Origin: Sinorhizobium terangae | GTDB lineage: Bacteria; Pseudomonadota; Alphaproteobacteria; Rhizobiales; Rhizobiaceae | NCBI RefSeq assembly: GCF_009601505.1 | Contig: NZ_WITC01000101.1 | Span: 1 to 55,878 of the forward strand | DNA length: 55,878 nucleotides | Direction: 5' to 3' | Shown: positions 54,210 through 55,878 of the stretch, in pieces | Layout of the letters: each line of letters begins with the position of its first letter | Numbering within the stretch: position 1 is the first letter of the stretch | The notes under the pieces: model-generated | Database searches by the model: none | What the model was told of the DNA's origin: nothing | What the model saw: only the letters and a program-made list of their open reading frames with translations | Position numbers and translations under genes: made by a program

Positions 54210-54498
54210 TGAATTTCTCCGTGCTGAAACCCGCCTCGGCGTTGACGCACTCGACGATTAGATGAGCGATCGCCAGTACCTCCTCGTCGGGCCGCTCGTT
54301 GTTCACGTCGATGGTGAAGACATCGCGGCCGTGGGCATCGAGGACGACGCCGATATTCTCCTCGGAAAGGCGCAGCGGCAGCTCGGCGTTCAGATCACGG
54401 AACCCTGTGATCAGGAGGCTCTTTCTGATGGGTTGCGCTTTGGCGGATGCCGTGCTCAGCGCATCAATGATGGCACGGTAAGGGGTGATGATGCTCAT
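54202..54498 (-). CDS. Hypothetical protein of the integrated element
   Basis: A 98-residue protein from ATG 54498, two bases after the previous gene's stop (54501). Sequence is mixed alpha/beta with VVLDAHGRDVFTID and an acidic C-terminal helix. No known domain. Its 3' end overlaps the DUF5131 start by 8 bases. Confidence 0.6.
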   Translation of the reverse strand: MSIITPYRAIIDALSTASAKAQPIRKSLLITGFRDLNAELPLRLSEENIGVVLDAHGRDVFTIDVNNERPDEEVLAIAHLIVECVNAEAGFSTEKFNG

Positions 54499-54500
54499 CG

Positions 54501-54998
54501 TCAGTTCGCTCCTGCGCATGGCTCGAAGCGGCCGTTGCCGTCGGCGTCGACGATGAAACGGAAATGGGTTTCGGTATCCGCCCAATAATAGGCGGTGATG
54601 TGGTATGAGCCGGGCTTCAGAGGTTCGCCGTCGCCGTTCTCGACGAGGTCCTTGACGTTGTCGGCCATGGTCTCGATCTCGCCATCGAGGCACAGGCAGT
54701 TCGCCTTGTCAGGGACCTCACCGTCATCAATGCTGCCGTCTTCGTTGACGTGGATTTCCATCCAGCCGTACCACTCGTGCACGGCGAAGGCGACGACTTG
54801 GCCGAGCTCCAAAGGCGTGCGCCAGAACTCCTCGTCCTGGTCGGCCTCATCCTTCGGCATCATGATCCACGTCCCATTGTCGAGACGGTGGATGAAGTCG
54901 TTAACGTCACGCTGCGGGGCCGGCACGACCTCGTCGAGCCAGATGGAGGGCAGGTACTTCGTAACGCCGATTTCCTCTCTCTTGGCGTCGCCGCTCAT
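54501..54998 (-). CDS. Hypothetical acidic protein of the integrated element
   Basis: A 165-residue, strongly acidic protein from ATG 54998 (ATGA overlap with the gene before it). It contains YWADTETHFRFIVDADGNGRFEPC near the end. Two Cys lie at NCLCL. No family recognised. Confidence 0.65.
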   Translation of the reverse strand: MSGDAKREEIGVTKYLPSIWLDEVVPAPQRDVNDFIHRLDNGTWIMMPKDEADQDEEFWRTPLELGQVVAFAVHEWYGWMEIHVNEDGSIDDGEVPDKANCLCLDGEIETMADNVKDLVENGDGEPLKPGSYHITAYYWADTETHFRFIVDADGNGRFEPCAGAN

Positions 54999-55309
54999 AT
55001 CCGCCCCTCCGTCTGGAGATTGGCGAACCATTCCCGAGCGTCGTCAAAGTTCTCCTCGGCGCGCTTGATCCAAAGATCGCGGCGCGGTTCACGCTTTTCC
55101 AATCCTACGCACGCCATCATGGCGACGCGCGCTGCGCCGACGGCGAGCTCGCCGACGGTGATGTGGAAGGCCAGCTCCATGGGAACGCCGGCATCGACAA
55201 GCTCTTCGGCCATCTGCATGGCGAGAGCCATCCGATATTTGCCGGTGATTTCGTCGGCCCGCGCGCGCAGCTCGGGCGAGAGGTCGAATGTTTCTGACGG
55301 CCCCGTCAT
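54995..55309 (-). CDS. Hypothetical protein of the integrated element
   Basis: A 104-residue helical protein from ATG 55309, overlapping its neighbours by ATGA. No domain recognised; the composition is like small phage accessory proteins. Confidence 0.65.
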   Translation of the reverse strand: MTGPSETFDLSPELRARADEITGKYRMALAMQMAEELVDAGVPMELAFHITVGELAVGAARVAMMACVGLEKREPRRDLWIKRAEENFDDAREWFANLQTEGRI

Positions 55310-55647
55310 GCCCGCGCCTCCAGTGCCTTGACGTGCATCGAGATGCGCGGAACGGAGATCGGGCGGACGTCGTAGCCGCCGGTGTCGCGCGAGGCACGCG
55401 TGAAGATGACGGTACGGCGTTCGTCCTCATGGATGCCGCGGTGCTCGGCGGCGCTCCAGCCCCAGCGGCGGGCGGCGACATAATCGCGCATGACGTATTC
55501 GGCGACGCCGAAGGCGACCGCGAGGCGATGGATCGACATGCCAGATAGGTAGCCCTGGCGCACGGCGGGTTCCTTCAGGAGCGCTGGCGAGGTGGAGAGG
55601 CCGGCAGGCGGGAGGCGATTGCGGACGCTGTGCAGGTTGGCGGTCAT
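55306..55647 (-). CDS. Small helix-turn-helix-like protein of the integrated element
   Basis: A 113-residue protein from ATG 55647. IHRLAVAFGVAEYVMRDYVA looks like a helix-turn-helix, followed by a short beta-rich part. It may bind DNA. ATGA overlap with the partial gene upstream. Confidence 0.6.
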   Translation of the reverse strand: MTANLHSVRNRLPPAGLSTSPALLKEPAVRQGYLSGMSIHRLAVAFGVAEYVMRDYVAARRWGWSAAEHRGIHEDERRTVIFTRASRDTGGYDVRPISVPRISMHVKALEARA

Positions 55648-55878
55648 AGCGCGTTCCTTGATTGGGGGCGGACGAAGAGATCGAACCAGAGATCCTGCAG
55701 GCGCTCGCGATCTACGCCGTTGCGGGCGGCGATCTCGCGAAACTCGCGGTCTGGCGTGGCGATGCACTGGAGGAGGGCGGCCCGCTCGCTGGCTTTCAGG
55801 TCCGCGTCGTCGAGCGAGCGGACGGAAAAGGCGAGCGCCAGGCGCGAACCATGGCAGCGGCCGGCGAGATCGATATCG
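55644..55878 (-). CDS. Hypothetical protein, 3' part (truncated by window edge)
   Basis: An open frame of 77 codons enters from the right edge and ends in TGA at 55644-55646, overlapping the next start. No start codon is assigned because the 5' part lies outside. DREFREIAARNGVDRERLQDLW suggests a helix-turn-helix. Rest unrecognised. Confidence 0.6.
   Translation of the reverse strand, partial: DIDLAGRCHGSRLALAFSVRSLDDADLKASERAALLQCIATPDREFREIAARNGVDRERLQDLWFDLFVRPQSRNAL

Noticed and set aside
1..55878. CRISPR array, insertion sequence or transposase
   Set aside because: No regular spaced direct repeats and no transposase-like protein were seen.

Overview
The window looks like an alphaproteobacterial chromosome of the Sinorhizobium/Ensifer group. 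This rests on the proteins (cobaltochelatase CobS/CobT, CpdR-type receiver, DUF2125, DUF3108 and TIGR02302 proteins), the high GC with strong GC3 bias, promoters of the CTTGAC-N17-CTATAT kind, and many short palindromic intergenic elements like those described in Sinorhizobium meliloti. The assignment is from recognition, not from a database search.

Layout. 0.2-9.2 kb: Lrp-type regulator and M20 amidohydrolase, a divergent D,D-carboxypeptidase, a His-rich CobW GTPase, a small membrane methyltransferase, a TusA-like protein coupled to an L,D-transpeptidase, then accA, xerD and a 49-residue membrane protein coupled to xerD. 9.3-17.8 kb: aroK-aroB-corC in overlapping reading frames (corC carries a one-base frameshift), bolA, a DnaJ-type protein, cobS, cobT and a phytase-like esterase. 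17.8-32.5 kb: VUT transporter, rpmB, DUF3108, an EamA transporter, a cupin, gloB, a methyltransferase, hisC-tyrC, DUF2125, ChaC, plsC, YdcF, ftsE-ftsX, a membrane protein and hpt. 32.8-41.1 kb: cpdR, a large TIGR02302 protein, lptM-lysA, argH, tlpA and hydroxybutyryl-CoA dehydrogenase. 41.2-49.8 kb: etfB-etfA with a candidate operator, rhomboid protease, adenosyltransferase, HIG1 protein, SDR, YihY, gluQ, an AlkA-like glycosylase, an HNH protein and dsbB.

At 49978-50062 lies tRNA-Leu(CAA). Beside it is an integrated element that runs off the right edge: a tyrosine recombinase pointing at the tRNA, an excisionase-like protein, an HNH nuclease and a tightly packed minus-strand operon of small genes including DUF4326 and DUF5131 (phage Gp37/Gp68) proteins. 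Most junctions in this operon are ATGA overlaps. No structural phage genes or second attachment site are inside the window.

How genes work together: cobS and cobT supply two cobaltochelatase subunits (cobN is elsewhere), aroK/aroB feed chorismate and hisC/tyrC lead on to tyrosine, lysA/argH make lysine and arginine, ETF and the hydroxyacyl-CoA dehydrogenase serve acyl-CoA oxidation, and the carboxypeptidase, L,D-transpeptidase and FtsEX act on the cell wall and division. The intergenic gaps hold at least eight copies of one ~100 bp two-hairpin repeat plus four other palindrome families, several abutting start or stop codons.
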